Shown here piece by piece: positions 63,598 to 64,000 of a stretch of DNA of 64,000 nt. Numbering within the stretch: position 1 is the first letter of the stretch; each line of letters begins with the position of its first letter. The translations under genes were made by a program, and so were the position numbers. This DNA is from Prosthecobacter gellanilyticus (GTDB lineage Bacteria; Verrucomicrobiota; Verrucomicrobiia; Verrucomicrobiales; Verrucomicrobiaceae). The notes under the pieces are model-generated. The model saw only the letters and a program-made list of their open reading frames with translations. It did no database searches and was not told the DNA's origin. The stretch lies in contig NZ_BKAG01000024.1 in the NCBI RefSeq assembly GCF_007992435.1, forward strand, positions 1 to 64,000. The letters are read 5' to 3'.

Positions 63598-64000
63598 TCA
63601 CTCTTCCCTGCCCGGTCGTGCCCCGGGCAGAGTGTCCAGCGGCACGGGGAAGTCCTTGGTTAGGGCTTCGTAGATGCGACGGGTCTCGGCTTTCTTTTCG
63701 GCGAACTGGGCGCTGAGGTCTTTGACTTCAGTGATGTCGTTCTGGACATCGTAGAAGCCGCCGCCTTCGGGGTAGTGGCTGGGATCGCCGCCTTTGCGCA
63801 GGACCTTGGGCTGGAGTTTTACGCCATCCAGTTTGTGGTCGCCATTGCGGATGGAGTAGCCGCCATCGCCGAGGCGGCGGAAGAAGAGTACTTCATGAGG
63901 ATTACCTTCCTTCTTCCCGGTCAGGTAGGGGATGAGGTTCACGCCATCGATGATGCGATCCGAGGGCACTTTGCCGCCCGCGAGTTCGATGGTGGTGGCG
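63598..64000 (-). CDS. Sulfatase, C-terminal part (cut by window edge)
   Basis: Only the last 133 codons are inside the window; the frame runs on past 64000. The text ATTIELAGGKVPSDRIIDGVNL is the segment that in sulfatases follows the second metal site, and HEVLFFRRLGDGGYSIRNGDHKL and FYDVQNDITEVKDLSAQ are the C-terminal sheet, where family members have LYDLxxDPxExxNLA. The active-site cysteine lies outside the window. Fifth sulfatase of the cluster. Confidence 0.85.
   Translation of the reverse strand, partial: ATTIELAGGKVPSDRIIDGVNLIPYLTGKKEGNPHEVLFFRRLGDGGYSIRNGDHKLDGVKLQPKVLRKGGDPSHYPEGGGFYDVQNDITEVKDLSAQFAEKKAETRRIYEALTKDFPVPLDTLPGARPGREE

Noticed and set aside
1..64000. CRISPR arrays, rRNA genes, IS elements, prophage
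   Set aside because: No regularly spaced direct repeats, no transposase or integrase text and no rRNA landmarks were seen in either strand.

Overview
The window reads as a chromosomal segment of a moderately GC-rich, free-living heterotroph of the PVC superphylum, most probably a Verrucomicrobiota close to Prosthecobacter/Verrucomicrobium. The basis is gene content: a run of secreted sulfatases, a ThuA / PVC-type cytochrome c giant protein, very long secreted multi-domain surface proteins, a Tat-exported propeller protein, many lipoproteins, and start codons that mostly lack Shine-Dalgarno sequences. No rRNA, phage, transposase or CRISPR array was seen. One tRNA gene (Tyr, GTA) is present.

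Layout. 0.2-2 kb: a beta-hydroxyacid dehydrogenase family gene and a YgfZ-type folate-binding gene. 2-4.4 kb: a 766-residue orphan protein of unfamiliar composition. 4.6-13.2 kb: lipoprotein, exported cyclophilin, glpX, pheA, scpB, an orphan sugar-type ABC permease, threonine aldolase, a MauE/DoxX membrane protein and a secreted C-type-lectin-fold protein. 13.3-19 kb: galU, an exported M16 protease, a 248-bp palindromic repeat element and argG. 19-31 kb: exported propeller proteins (Tat-NHL, PQQ-like), a Dabb lipoprotein, a 1.5-kilo-residue repeat protein, an MFS carrier, an SnoaL-like protein, exported MsrB, bioF and a TPR protein. 31.4-36.3 kb: one 1640-residue protein with a ThuA domain at each end and a cytochrome c domain inside. 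36.7-47.3 kb: a three-gene unit for secreted proteins: a 2333-residue protein with an N-terminal dockerin-like EF-hand pair, a 788-residue protein with a cohesin-like N-terminus, and a vanadium-haloperoxidase-like enzyme. 47.5-55.2 kb: nuoHIJKLMN on the minus strand behind a possible sigma70 promoter with a consensus CRP-type palindrome. 55.4-58 kb: a GH25-like protein and tRNA-Tyr with a strong terminator. 56.6-64 kb: five sulfatases (the last cut by the window edge) with a small exported unknown protein.

How it fits together. The secreted and surface part suggests a bacterium that attacks sulfated polysaccharides and displays large adhesive or scaffold proteins. The sulfatases need a formylglycine-generating enzyme that is not in the window. 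The nuo block supplies only the membrane arm of complex I plus NuoI, so NuoA-G must be encoded elsewhere. The most promising unexplained items are the adjacent dockerin-like/cohesin-like pair, the palindromic element at 17.4-17.6 kb with compensatory stem changes, the 766-residue orphan, and a prephenate dehydratase domain that lacks two catalytic residues. All family names come from reading translated sequence by eye; no database search was run.
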